Source: Nucisporomicrobium flavum
GTDB lineage: Bacteria > Actinomycetota > Actinomycetes > Mycobacteriales > Micromonosporaceae
Length of the DNA stretch: 64,000 nt
Assembly: GCF_016464385.1 (NCBI RefSeq)
Contig: NZ_JADMLH010000031.1
Span: 1 to 64,000, forward strand
Direction of reading: 5' to 3'
Of this stretch, positions 55,135-63,537 are shown piece after piece. Both the position numbers and the translations under genes were made by a program. The notes beneath the pieces are model-generated. The model did not search any database. It was not told the DNA's origin and saw nothing but the letters and a program-made list of their open reading frames with translations. Every line of letters starts with the position of its first letter. Within the stretch, counting starts at the first letter, position 1.

Positions 55135-56175
55135 ATGACATACGACGTGATCGTGATCGGCGGCGGACCCGCCGGGTTGAGTGCGACGGTGGCGCTGAGC
55201 CGAGCGCTGCGCAAGGTCCTGCTGGTCGACGCGGCGGAGCCGCGCAACGCACCGGCCGAGGGCATCCACAACTACCTGACCCGCGACGGGGTCCCGCCGG
55301 CGGAGTACCGCGAGCTCGGACGGGCGGAAGCGGTCCGGTACGGCGCCGAGGTGATCGACGGAACGGTCACCGCGGCCGGGCGGCTCTCCCCGCCTGAGGC
55401 CACCCCGCTCTCCGCGCTCGCGGACGGCGGCGAACCGGCGTCCTCCGACGGCGAACCGGCGTCCTCCGGCGGCGGCCTGCTCTTCGTGACGCTTGCCGAC
55501 GGGCGACGGTTCGAGGCGCGGCGGCTGCTGGTCGCGACCGGTCTCACCGATGAACTGCCCGACCTCCCCGGCCTGCGTGACCAGTGGGGGCACGGGGTAC
55601 TGCACTGCCCGTACTGCCACGGCTTCGAGGTTCGCGGCAAGGCCATCGGCATCCTGGGCTCCTCCCCCATGTCACTGCACCAGGCCCAGATGTGGCGGCA
55701 GTGGAGCGACGACGTGACCCTCTTCCTGCACACGGCCCCGGCGCCGGACGAAACCCAGGCCCGGGAACTCGCGGCCCGCGGCATCACGGTCGTGACGGAG
55801 AAGGTGGCCGAGGTGGTCGCGGAGGACGGCACGCTGACCGGCGTACGCCTGACCGACGGCACGCTGGTCCCCCGCGAGGCGCTGGTCGTCGCTCCCCGGT
55901 TCGTGGCCAACGCGGGGATGCTGGGGCTGCTGGGACTCTCGGCCACCGAGAACGACTTCGGATCGTCGGTGCCGGCCGAGCCGTCGGGCCGTACGCCGGT
56001 GCTGGGCGTCTGGGTGGCCGGGAACGTGGCTGACCAGATGGCCCAGGTGGTGAGTTCGGCGGCGGCCGGGTTGCACACGGCGGCCCAGCTGAACATGGAC
56101 CTGATCACTGAAGAGGTCGGGCAGGCGGTGGCGGCGTTCCAGCCGGCTCAGCGGTCCGCGGCCAGCTCCCGGTAG
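55135..56175 (+). CDS. Thioredoxin-reductase-like FAD-dependent oxidoreductase
   Basis: A 346-residue flavoenzyme. The FAD site is YDVIVIGGGPAGLSATVALS, a redox Cys pair lies in HCPYCHGFEVRG (CPYC) as in thioredoxin-reductase-like enzymes, the NAD(P) region is AIGILGSSPMSLHQAQMWRQ (with an atypical SSP), and ends with VWVAGNVADQMAQVVSSAAA. A tandem duplication of an 18-bp segment (55429-55446, 55450-55467) inserts GEPASSDGEPASSGGG within the first domain. It may oxidise or reduce a dithiol metabolite. Divergent from XRE-cupin. The last 28 bp overlap the convergent membrane gene. Confidence 0.88.
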   Translation: MTYDVIVIGGGPAGLSATVALSRALRKVLLVDAAEPRNAPAEGIHNYLTRDGVPPAEYRELGRAEAVRYGAEVIDGTVTAAGRLSPPEATPLSALADGGEPASSDGEPASSGGGLLFVTLADGRRFEARRLLVATGLTDELPDLPGLRDQWGHGVLHCPYCHGFEVRGKAIGILGSSPMSLHQAQMWRQWSDDVTLFLHTAPAPDETQARELAARGITVVTEKVAEVVAEDGTLTGVRLTDGTLVPREALVVAPRFVANAGMLGLLGLSATENDFGSSVPAEPSGRTPVLGVWVAGNVADQMAQVVSSAAAGLHTAAQLNMDLITEEVGQAVAAFQPAQRSAASSR

Positions 56176-57110
56176 GCGGCGATGACGGCTGCCGTGCGTT
56201 CGGCCAGCTCCGGACCCGAGTCCGCGGGTGCAGCCGCCGCAGCCGTCAGCCGGGAGATCGCCAGCTCGGCGTCCCGGGCCGTCCGCCCGATGCGCTGCTC
56301 GCGGAGCAGGTCCTCGCCGGCCAGCGCGGCGGCGTTGATGCTCGCCAGGATCCGGTTGGCCGCGTCGGCCGTGGAACGCCACAGCCCTTCGACGCGCAGC
56401 CGCTGCTCGGCGAGGGCCTGCACGGCCGGGCTGTCGGCGGGAAGATCGTGCCGGGACGCGACGCCCAGTTCGTCCCGCAGCCGCCGGATCTGCTGCCGGC
56501 GGGCCATGATCGCGGCGAGATCCCGCAACGCGGCGGTGAGGTCCCGGTCGGCCTGCTCGGCGTCGATCATGTGCCGCAGCGCCGGCCAGGTCAGCCGTAC
56601 GCGCCGGGCCACCGTCAACGCCCGCCCGTAGGCGACCCGCTCCTCGGCGGCCAGCAACACGAAGGAGTCGTCACCGCGCGGCAACGCCAGCACCCCGGTC
56701 CGCGCGGCCCTGGCCTGCTCGACGCTGACGAACCCGACCAGCGCCACAGCCCCGGCCAGCCCGGCCCACCACGGAATGCCCACCGAGGCGAGCACGGCGA
56801 CCAGCACGAGCAATGCCAGGGACAACTGTGAGGAGAACCGGACCCGGTCCTCCCGGCTGCGCCCGCTCGGCGCGACCGGCACCACCTCGACGACGGACCC
56901 CTGCCGGTTCCGCCGGGCGCGCCCGGACCGCATCCTGATCGGGTACGGCGACACCACGATCTTCTCGTCGTCGGCGCCGATGAACAGTCCATCGCCTCGG
57001 GCGACCAGGCCGTCGACGCGCCCGGGTCGGCCAACAGCGCGGCCGGGTCGGCCAACGGTGCGGCCGGGTCGGCCAACAGCGCGGCCGGGTCGGCCGGAGT
57101 GTCCGGTCAT
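56148..57110 (-). CDS. Two-TM membrane protein with N-terminal repeat and helical domain
   Basis: A 320-residue protein in three parts. Residues 5-35 are four RPGRAVG-type repeats encoded by the 21-bp tandem array at 57017-57100. Then comes a basic/polar section, followed by two membrane segments near residue 110 (LSLALLVLVAVLASVGIPWW and AGLAGAVALVGFVSV), and a C-terminal cytoplasmic helical domain with Arg/Ala-rich coils (about 160-320). No family is recognised. It is convergent with the oxidoreductase (28-bp overlap). ATG 57110 lies just upstream of the repeat; translation could begin inside it. Confidence 0.65.
   Translation of the reverse strand: MTGHSGRPGRAVGRPGRTVGRPGRAVGRPGRVDGLVARGDGLFIGADDEKIVVSPYPIRMRSGRARRNRQGSVVEVVPVAPSGRSREDRVRFSSQLSLALLVLVAVLASVGIPWWAGLAGAVALVGFVSVEQARAARTGVLALPRGDDSFVLLAAEERVAYGRALTVARRVRLTWPALRHMIDAEQADRDLTAALRDLAAIMARRQQIRRLRDELGVASRHDLPADSPAVQALAEQRLRVEGLWRSTADAANRILASINAAALAGEDLLREQRIGRTARDAELAISRLTAAAAAPADSGPELAERTAAVIAAYRELAADR
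57017..57100. repeat. 21-bp tandem repeat (four units)
   Basis: Units at 57017-57037, 57038-57058, 57059-57079 and 57080-57100 with the consensus CGCGGCCGGGTCGGCCAACAG, each with one to four changes. It is in-frame inside the membrane protein gene and encodes repeats of the RPGRAVG type. Such arrays vary in copy number. Confidence 0.85.
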
Positions 57111-57574
57111 CGCACACCCTTCCCGGCCCGGCGCCTCCCGGCGCGGTGCCTCTGACGGTCGGCGGCCCGGGTACTCCTGAACGGCCGCGGCGGCGGGAGC
57201 AGAGCGGGCCCGTCCGCCGAGGGGGTACGGTCGGGCCCGCTCACCCGCGGAGCCGTCCGCAGGTGCCAGAAGGAATCGGGCGCCGAGGGCCGCACTTGAG
57301 CCGGGCGCGGGTGCAGCGCGGGTGCACCGCTTCTCGGCCGGGGCCACCGGACGGCGGACCGGCGAGCCCGCTCCGGTCGCGAACGGCCCGGATGCGGGCG
57401 GCGCGGACGCGCCGACGCAGGGGCCCGCGGACGCACGCAGCGCGAACGCACACGGACGGCACGGCCGACGCAGGTGCGGGCGCACGCGCACGGCGCAAGC
57501 GGACGGCGCAAGCGCGGACGCGTGCGGCGCGGGCGGCGCGGACCGGCACCGGCGCCGCCGGGCTTGGGAGGAGC
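57111..57574. other. Low-complexity GC-rich intergenic region
   Basis: About 460 bp of imperfect short repeats of the ACGCGCACGGCGCAAGCGGA kind, with GC near 80%. Many frames stay open because stop codons are rare at this composition, but none has family resemblance or a ribosome-binding site that fits. It appears non-coding, perhaps decayed repeat sequence. It separates the membrane protein gene from the barstar gene, both on the minus strand. Confidence 0.5.
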
Positions 57575-57868
57575 TCAGTCCAACAAGCGGAAGATGAAGC
57601 GGTCGTTCCAGCGCGACCCCTCGTCGCCGGCCTCGATCTCGGTGAGCGTCGCGACGAACTGCTCGTATGCGCTCGCGCCCAGCGCCATCCGGATGCTGTC
57701 GGCGTGGGTCCACACCAGGTGCACCGGCCGTGGGTCGCCGGCGGCGAGGTGACGGCGGAGGTCCGCCAGGTCGTGCCGGTAGTACGGCCCGTAGCCGAGC
57801 GCGCCGGCCAGTCTGTGGTGCAGGTCCGCCGCGTTCAGCACGAACCGCCCGTCAATGACCACGTTCAC
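57575..57868 (-). CDS. Barstar-family ribonuclease inhibitor
   Basis: A 97-residue protein of the barstar fold. NVVIDGRFVLNAADLHHRLA, GYGPYYRHDLADLRRHLAAG and RPVHLVWTHADSIRMALG follow the barstar order: helix 1, the inhibitory helix 2 with a YYRHDLADL segment in place of YYGxNLDAL, and strand 2. The end is RFIFRLLD. Such proteins protect against RNase toxins. No barnase-like gene is near. GTG 57868 is preceded by GGGAGG with 8 bp spacing. An upstream ATG at 57904 is a possible longer start. Confidence 0.82.
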   Translation of the reverse strand: MNVVIDGRFVLNAADLHHRLAGALGYGPYYRHDLADLRRHLAAGDPRPVHLVWTHADSIRMALGASAYEQFVATLTEIEAGDEGSRWNDRFIFRLLD

Positions 57869-58282
57869 CGTGCCAACCTCCCACTGCTGGTCGGCACCTG
57901 ACATCGGGCCAACGATCCGGCGACTCCACCGGTCTTGCCGGGTGATGGCCGCGTCCGGCGTGCCGTTTCCGATGCCGTCCGGGGAGACCCGCCCGACCGG
58001 ACAGAATGCGACGGACGGACGGCCGACTGACCCACCCAGGCCGCAGGCGCGCAGTACGGGGAATGCGCACCCGGCCTCGATGCACGACATGCCACCGAGA
58101 TCGAGGCCGGGCCCACGCGTCTGCCGGGAGCGCGCCGACCGAGGCCGCACCCGCGGGAACGCGTCCCGCAAGAGCGAACGCCGCACGCACCCGGCGCGCA
58201 GGTCAGCCCCTCACTGGTGTCCGCCGGCCGCGGACCAGCCGCACCCGGGCGTGCCAGGACCCGCGACCGGGCCGACCGGCAG
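57869..58282. other. GC-rich intergenic region, nothing recognised
   Basis: About 410 bp between the barstar gene and the Myb-like protein gene, both on the minus strand. Open frames are present on both strands but none resembles a known family or has codon use like the neighbouring genes. No strong hairpin or operator was noted. Confidence 0.4.
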
Positions 58283-58807
58283 CTACGACACCGCCTCCGT
58301 TGCCGATCTCTCCTCGGACGCCGCCCCCTGCCCGTACGTCGTGGGGCCGTCGGGCGCGAGCTCTCCGAGGCTCTCCAAGCGGGCCCGGATGCCGCCCCGG
58401 CTGCGGCCGAACTCCTCCATCAGCGCACGCTCGCCCGCCCCCGCGCGGTAGCGGGCCACGAGACGTTCGTCGTCCTCCGGGGACCATCGGGCGCCCCGGT
58501 TGGGATAGCGCTTCGGTTTCTCCTCGGCCGGACGGGCCGCCTTGCGCTGGTTGCGCAGCGCCGACAGGCCGGTGAGCGTCGACGTGAGGGCCTGGGTGAC
58601 GTCGGGGAGGTCGTGGGGCGAGATCCCTCCGCTGATCTCGCTCACCGTCTCCCCATCGGGTCCCCAGCCGGTCAGCGTGAGGGTGATCGGATCGTCGCCG
58701 GTGCCCGAGGCGGTGATCCGGTAGACGTTGCCGGCCGCCGTGAAGTGCCGGTCGAGCTGGGTGTGCGGGCGCCGGTCCTGCTCCGGCGCGAATTCGTTGG
58801 TGTCCAT
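58283..58807 (-). CDS. Hypothetical protein with Myb/SANT-like C-terminal helix domain
   Basis: A 174-residue protein. The N-terminal half is beta-rich (GNVYRITASGTGDDPITLTL, WGPDGETVSEISGG). The C-terminal part (about 110-155) has RYPNRGARWSPEDDERLVAR followed by EFGRSRGGIRARLESLG, a helix-turn-helix of Myb/SANT appearance found at the end of some actinobacterial helicases and DNA-binding proteins. It may bind DNA or a protein. ATG 58807 begins the conserved-looking sequence. Function unknown. Confidence 0.68.
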   Translation of the reverse strand: MDTNEFAPEQDRRPHTQLDRHFTAAGNVYRITASGTGDDPITLTLTGWGPDGETVSEISGGISPHDLPDVTQALTSTLTGLSALRNQRKAARPAEEKPKRYPNRGARWSPEDDERLVARYRAGAGERALMEEFGRSRGGIRARLESLGELAPDGPTTYGQGAASEERSATEAVS

Positions 58808-58957
58808 GCGGCGACGGTAGGGACCCGCACCGACACTTTTCTCGCGGGCGCGTCGCGGGCCCCGGCGTTTCGGGTCAGCGAGCCGACCGATCGGCGGCCC
58901 GAGACAGGCCAAAGCGGGCATCCCGGACGGCATACGTCAGCAGATGGTCAGGATGCA

Positions 58958-59593
58958 TCAGCGCCGCCGGGTCAGCCGGCCGTCCAGGATCCGCACTCCC
59001 GGCCCGTCCAGCTCGGGCAGCACCACGCCGCGCCCGCACATGGCCATCATCAACGCCTCCGCCGGCCCCGCGATCAGCGGTCCGACGCCCGAGAACCAGT
59101 TCAGGTCCGATGCCTCGAACCGCAGGCCGGCGAGCCGTCGCTTGGACGTGAACCCGATCGCCCGGCCGCTGGTGAGGAACTCGAGCGACACCTTGAGCCG
59201 GTCCAGCCGCAGGCCGTGCGGCAGGCCGAGGGGGCGGCGCATGTCCTGGCCGTGGACCTGCAGGTCGGTGAGCTGCCCCGCGTACCCGACGATCGGCGGT
59301 TTGAAAGGGTTGTCGGCATTGTCGCGCAGAGCCTGGGCGAGGTCGGCCGCCGGACGGTCGGCCGTGAGCACCGCCAGCTGGGCGTTCGCCCTGTGGATCC
59401 GGAAGCCGTTGCGGGCCAGCAGGGAGAACACGGGCACGGGCGGCTTGCCGAGGGCCGCGAGCAGGTGCCCCGCCACCTCTTTGACGGTCCACTCGCCGCA
59501 CAGGCTCGGCGTGTCGAGCTGCCGCGGCTCCAGCGATTCGACCAGGTCGGCGATGCGGCGTCGCTCATCGGCGATGGCGGCACGGATATCCAC
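58958..59593 (-). CDS. Mycothiol-dependent maleylpyruvate isomerase-family protein (DinB fold)
   Basis: A 211-residue four-helix protein. SLCGEWTVKEVAGHLLAALG holds the first metal-binding His, and LTDLQVHGQDMRRPLGLPHG contains the second and third (typical of the family). A C-terminal domain from about residue 140 resembles the SCP2/MDMPI_C fold. These proteins use mycothiol as a cofactor in isomerisation or conjugation. The substrate is unknown. It is divergent from the AraC-type gene at 59710. Confidence 0.88.
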   Translation of the reverse strand: MDIRAAIADERRRIADLVESLEPRQLDTPSLCGEWTVKEVAGHLLAALGKPPVPVFSLLARNGFRIHRANAQLAVLTADRPAADLAQALRDNADNPFKPPIVGYAGQLTDLQVHGQDMRRPLGLPHGLRLDRLKVSLEFLTSGRAIGFTSKRRLAGLRFEASDLNWFSGVGPLIAGPAEALMMAMCGRGVVLPELDGPGVRILDGRLTRRR

Positions 59594-59709
59594 CGCGACA
59601 GGCTACCGACCCTTTCATCCGTACGGCGGGCAGCACGGCACCCGGGATTGTCGGAGGCCGGGGCTAGGGTTCCGGCCATGAAGGTCAGCAGGTGGCGGGC
59701 GGTGCTCAC

Positions 59710-60120
59710 GTGAGCCGCGCGGTCGAGGAGTCGAACCGCCGCATGCTGCGCGCCCGCGACGCTATGGACCGGGCGTACACGGAGCCGCTCGACATTCCCG
59801 CGTTGGCCCGGATCGCGCACGTCTCCCCCGCGCACTTCATCCGCACGTTCCGCGCGACCTTCGGGGAGACGCCCCACCGCTATCTGCAGCGGCGGCGGGT
59901 GGAACGGGCCATGTTCCTGTTGCGGGAGACGGATCGGAGTGTGACGGAGGTGTGCATGACCGTGGGGTTCAGCAGCCTGGGGACGTTCAGCCGGACGTTC
60001 CACGCGATCCTCGGGGAGTCGCCGACGGCGTACCGGAAGCGGGCGGTCTCGTCGGTCGTGCCGAACTGTTTCGGTATGGCCTATATGCGGCCGGCTTCTC
60101 TCCCGGACGGGGGACCATAG
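59710..60120 (+). CDS. AraC-family regulator, short (DNA-binding domain only)
   Basis: A 136-residue protein made of the two AraC helix-turn-helices. LDIPALARIAHVSPAHFIRT and FRATFGETPHRYLQRRRVER form the first half, SVTEVCMTVGFSSLGTFSRT and FHAILGESPTAYRKR the second. There is no sensory domain; a short tail follows. In many actinomycetes such a gene precedes a VOC-protein gene, as here 57 bp downstream, so it probably activates that gene. GTG 59710 is chosen; GTG 59692 is an alternative. Confidence 0.88.
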   Translation: MSRAVEESNRRMLRARDAMDRAYTEPLDIPALARIAHVSPAHFIRTFRATFGETPHRYLQRRRVERAMFLLRETDRSVTEVCMTVGFSSLGTFSRTFHAILGESPTAYRKRAVSSVVPNCFGMAYMRPASLPDGGP

Positions 60121-60177
60121 CCCTGGACGTCATTTTTGGATAAGCATCGCGGCGTCGCCGGTCGTTAGCGTGAGTCC

Positions 60178-60594
60178 ATGCTGAACAAGATCCGCATCAC
60201 TCACGTCTTCGTCGCCGACCAGGACGAGGCACTGGACTTCTACGTCGGCAAGCTGGGCCTCGAGGTGGCCGACGACATCGACCTCGGCTTCATGCGCTGG
60301 CTCACCGTACGGGTGCCCGGCGACGACCCGGACCGCGTCATCCTGCTGGAGAAGCCGGGCCCGCCGGCGATGGACGCGCAGACCGCCGAGCAGCTGCGCG
60401 AGCTGATCGCCAAGGGCGCGAGCGGCTTCACGCTGGGCTTCAGCACCGACGACGCGCGCAAGACGTACGACGAGCTCAAGGCCAAGGGCGTGGAGCTCAC
60501 GGACGGCCCGACGGAGCAGCCGTACGGCATCGACTTCGGCGGGCGGGACCCGTTCGGCAACCACTTCCGGGTCAGCCAGCCGGCCGGCTCCTAG
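60178..60594 (+). CDS. VOC-family protein, glyoxalase-like
   Basis: A 138-residue VOC protein. NKIRITHVFVADQDEALDFY opens the fold, and PYGIDFGGRDPFGNHFRVSQ closes it with the Asp-Pro-X-Gly-Asn motif. It is paired with the upstream short AraC regulator, a common arrangement. The natural substrate is unknown. A GC-rich hairpin (60621-60638) follows the stop. Confidence 0.9.
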   Translation: MLNKIRITHVFVADQDEALDFYVGKLGLEVADDIDLGFMRWLTVRVPGDDPDRVILLEKPGPPAMDAQTAEQLRELIAKGASGFTLGFSTDDARKTYDELKAKGVELTDGPTEQPYGIDFGGRDPFGNHFRVSQPAGS

Positions 60595-60620
60595 CGTTCG
60601 CGCCGGCCGTCCCGCGCGGT

Positions 60621-60638
60621 CCGGGCTCCCGAGCCCGG
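60621..60638 (+). terminator. Terminator-like hairpin after the VOC gene
   Basis: CCGGGCTC (60621-60628) and GAGCCCGG (60631-60638) form a perfect inverted repeat; the two-base gap means the real loop takes a few inner bases. It starts 27 bp past the VOC stop. No T-tract. Confidence 0.5.
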
Positions 60639-60676
60639 CCCGCGGTCCGGGGCTGCTCCGACCGTAGGATGCCGGG

Positions 60677-61465
60677 GTGAGATCGCGTCGAGTGCCGCTT
60701 CGCCGCCTGGCCCTGGCGTCACTCGCGCTGACGCTCGCCGTGGCCGGCTGCACCACCCCGGACGACAAGAAGTCACCCCCGGACGTCGCGGCCACCGCCG
60801 CGCTCGGCACCCCGAGCCCTTCCCCGTCGACGACGCCGCCCGCGCCCGGCAAGCCGAGGACCGCCAAGCCCAGAATCGACAAGGCGGCCCTCAAATACTT
60901 CTTCAAAATCGCGCTGGGCGCCGAGTACGGCGACAACATCCACGTCGTGACCCGATGGATAAAACCGGTGGTGACCGTACGCGTCGCCGGAAAGCCCAGC
61001 GCGGCCGACCGCGACTGCCTCGGCCGCGTGGTGTCGGATTTCAACAAGCTGACGGCGACCACCGACCTCAAGCTCACGACCTCGGCGACAGCCGACATCC
61101 GGGTTCATTTCGCGCCGGTGAGCCGCTTCAAATCCCTGGAACCGAACTACGTGCCGAACAACGACGGCTTCTTCCACGTCGACTGGTCGACCGGCTACAT
61201 CATCACGAACGCCAACGTCCTCATCCGCACGACAGGCATCAGCTCCCGGATCCGCTGCCACCTGATCCGCGAGGAACTCACCCAGAGCACCGGCCTGATG
61301 CGCGACGCCAACGACCACCCGTCAAGCGTCTTCTACGGCCAATACTGGTCGGCACCGACCCGTTATTCGGCGCTCGATCAAAAGCTCATCAAGCTCCTGT
61401 ACGGCGGAGCCATCCAGCCGGGCGACACGAAGAAGACCATCACCGCCGCGGTCACCGTTTCCTGA
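60677..61465 (+). CDS. DUF2927 lipoprotein
   Basis: A 262-residue exported lipoprotein with lipobox VAGC (Cys near residue 25), then a Pro/Ser/Thr linker to about residue 65. The C-terminal domain contains CHLIREELTQSTGLMRDAND and HPSSVFYGQYWSAPTRYSAL, then QKLIKLLYGGAI. These resemble DUF2927, a putative zinc-dependent peptidase-like domain, although the His of HEXXH is not evident. It starts at GTG 60677 and is convergent with the cupin gene 3 bp away. Confidence 0.8.
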   Translation: MRSRRVPLRRLALASLALTLAVAGCTTPDDKKSPPDVAATAALGTPSPSPSTTPPAPGKPRTAKPRIDKAALKYFFKIALGAEYGDNIHVVTRWIKPVVTVRVAGKPSAADRDCLGRVVSDFNKLTATTDLKLTTSATADIRVHFAPVSRFKSLEPNYVPNNDGFFHVDWSTGYIITNANVLIRTTGISSRIRCHLIREELTQSTGLMRDANDHPSSVFYGQYWSAPTRYSALDQKLIKLLYGGAIQPGDTKKTITAAVTVS

Positions 61466-61468
61466 GAC

Positions 61469-61804
61469 CTAGACGATGTCCACCGAGATCTCCACGGCCG
61501 GAACCGTCCCTTTGTTCTCGAGCCAGTGGGTCGTGTGCCGGTCCTCCGGCCAGCCGAACCCGGGCCCGTAGTCGGTGTCCACGCCGTTCCGATGGTCGGT
61601 AATTGTTCCCTGCAGCACGTAGACGACGCCGGGCCGTCCCACGTGGTCGTGAACGGGACCGAAGACGCCGCCGGGCTCCATGGTCACCATCCGCATGCGA
61701 AGCTGCCGGCCCGCCATGCCCTCGATCTCCCCGGCGAGGTCGACCGTCGCCAGGTCCTGCACCGACACACCTCTGGTCCCGTGCGTCGCTTGTCCGTCGC
61801 TCAT
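61469..61804 (-). CDS. Cupin-domain protein
   Basis: A 111-residue single-domain cupin. Motif 1 is GPVHDHVGRPGVVYVLQGTI (His-X-His and later Glu replaced by Val-Tyr), motif 2 is GWPEDRHTTHWLENKGTVPA with the second His. MVTMEPGGVFGPVHDH is typical of small cupins that bind a metal or metabolite. The function is unknown. It is divergent from the AraC gene at 61983 with a 178-bp gap, and convergent with the DUF2927 lipoprotein gene. Confidence 0.85.
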   Translation of the reverse strand: MSDGQATHGTRGVSVQDLATVDLAGEIEGMAGRQLRMRMVTMEPGGVFGPVHDHVGRPGVVYVLQGTITDHRNGVDTDYGPGFGWPEDRHTTHWLENKGTVPAVEISVDIV

Positions 61805-61982
61805 CGGACCCCCACCCCTCAGCCGCAGCCGTAGCCGTCGTTGTCCCGGTCCAGGTCGTAGATGTCCGTACCGCTGACCCGGACGACGGTCTCAGCTTGT
61901 CCCCCGCCGCGAATGCCCGGACATCGCCTGATCGTCCGTTACCGGCCTCGGACGAAGCGGCGGCGTCCCCGGCCGATGGTGA

Positions 61983-62834
61983 ATGCTGTGGGGCGTGGAG
62001 TACGTGTCCAGAGTGCCGCGACCGCCGCTGGACGGGCTGATCGACGACCTCTACTACCTGGAGGGCACACCGCCGTACGCCCGGCTGAAGCTGCCGCCGA
62101 TGCCCGCAGCGTTGCTCATCCTCAACCTGGGGGCGCCCTTCCGCATCCGCGCCGGCGCCGACATCGAGACAGTCGAGTACGCCGACGGCTGCGTGGTCAC
62201 CACGCCCACCCAGGCGTTGGAATTCGGCTACCCCCGCCCGACCCGGTCCGTCGGCGTACACCTCAAGCCGTGGGGATTGGCGCCGTTCCTGCCGATGCCC
62301 GCGGCCGAGCTGTGCGACCGTCCGGTGACGGTGGAACAGGTGTGGGGCCGGCCCGCCGTTGCCGAGCTGCGGGACCGGCTGGCCACGGCGAACGGGCCAC
62401 ACGAGATGCTGACGCTGCTCGAGGACGAGCTGATGCGACGGCTCAGCGAGACCACCGGCCTGGGTCTGGTCCGCAGTACGAGCAGCGTCATCGCAGCCGT
62501 CGGCGGGGCGGTGGCGATCGGCGACCTGCGGGCGGCGGCCGGTGTCAGCAGCACCCATCTGGCACAGCGGTACAGGGAGCTCATCGGCGTCACGCCGAAG
62601 CGGCTGGCCCGCACGTACCGCTTCGCCGCCGCCGTGCTCACGATCGACCCCGCCGGACCGGTCGACTGGGGCGAGCTCGCCGGTCGCGCCGGTTACTTCG
62701 ACCAGGCCCACTTCGGCCACGAATTCCGGGCGTTCACAGGCTTCACGCCGACCCGGTACGTCGAGGTCCGACGACAATTCCTGCGCGAACATCCCGGTCA
62801 CGTGCTGGACGGCTGGCCGCTGCCGGCCGATTGA
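61983..62834 (+). CDS. AraC-family regulator with DUF6597-like N-terminal domain
   Basis: A 283-residue regulator. The N-terminal part (about 10-155, PPLDGLIDDLYYLEGTPPYA and LLILNLGAPFRIRAG) is the cupin-like DUF6597 sensor domain of actinobacterial AraC proteins. The C-terminal part has two helix-turn-helices (IGDLRAAAGVSSTHLAQRYR and ELAGRAGYFDQAHFGHEFRA), ending FTGFTPTRYVEVRRQF. The DHFR-like gene follows 67 bp downstream and is a plausible target. Confidence 0.88.
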   Translation: MLWGVEYVSRVPRPPLDGLIDDLYYLEGTPPYARLKLPPMPAALLILNLGAPFRIRAGADIETVEYADGCVVTTPTQALEFGYPRPTRSVGVHLKPWGLAPFLPMPAAELCDRPVTVEQVWGRPAVAELRDRLATANGPHEMLTLLEDELMRRLSETTGLGLVRSTSSVIAAVGGAVAIGDLRAAAGVSSTHLAQRYRELIGVTPKRLARTYRFAAAVLTIDPAGPVDWGELAGRAGYFDQAHFGHEFRAFTGFTPTRYVEVRRQFLREHPGHVLDGWPLPAD

Positions 62835-62901
62835 TTTCTTACAAGAACGCCGGCTCACGGCCCGCTAACTTGGGTGCACCGGCAAGGCAGAGGAGAACGC
62901 C

Positions 62902-63537
62902 GTGGGCAAGGTGGTCATGTACAGCTCGGTGTCGGTGGACGGCTTCGTCGCGGACGAGAACGACCAGCCCGGACCGCTGTTCGACTGGCTGTCCAGCGGC
63001 GACGTCCCGTTGGACGACAGCGGCATGCTGAAGGTGTCGCAGACCTCCTACGACTACGTCAGGGCGTACTGGGACGAGATCGGCGTGACGATCTGCGGGC
63101 GCCATGTCTTCGACATGACGGACGGCTGGGACGGCAAGCCCCCGAGCGGCATCGACCACGTCGTCGTCGTGACCCACCGCCCGGCACCCGAAGGCTGGAA
63201 CCCCGAGGCGCCCTTCCACTTCGTCGACGGCGTCGAGGCGGCCGTGGCCACGGCACAGAAGCTCGCGGGTGACCGTACGGTCGAGGTCGCCGCCGGCGAC
63301 GTCGGTGGTCAGGTGCTCGCCGCGGGCCTGATCGACGAGGTACGGATGGACGTCGTACCCGTGGTTCTCGGGTCCGGCAAGCGCTACTTCGGCTCGGTGC
63401 AGGCGCAGCATCTGCTGGAGGATCCGGACGTGGTCCTCCAGGGCGACCGGGTGCTCCACCTGCGCTACCCGGTACGCAGAGCCGCCGTGTCGGGCCCGAA
63501 GGACACGCACCATCTGTCGTCGACGACGACCACGTAG
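62902..63537 (+). CDS. Dihydrofolate-reductase-like / RibD C-terminal-domain protein
   Basis: A 211-residue protein of the RibD_C/DHFR-like fold. VMYSSVSVDGFVADENDQPG is the first strand and loop, GVTICGRHVFDMTDGWDGKP the central motif with the conserved GR, and VEVAAGDVGGQVLAAGLIDE and DEVRMDVVPVVLGSGKRYF are the NADPH-side motifs. It probably reduces an unknown substrate with NADPH. The start is GTG 62902. The final 73 bp overlap the convergent lipoprotein gene. Confidence 0.9.
   Translation: MGKVVMYSSVSVDGFVADENDQPGPLFDWLSSGDVPLDDSGMLKVSQTSYDYVRAYWDEIGVTICGRHVFDMTDGWDGKPPSGIDHVVVVTHRPAPEGWNPEAPFHFVDGVEAAVATAQKLAGDRTVEVAAGDVGGQVLAAGLIDEVRMDVVPVVLGSGKRYFGSVQAQHLLEDPDVVLQGDRVLHLRYPVRRAAVSGPKDTHHLSSTTTT

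Noticed and set aside
57107..57511. A 134-codon minus-strand Arg/Pro/Ala-rich frame
   Set aside because: Low-complexity translation of GC-rich repeats; no ribosome-binding site or family pattern.
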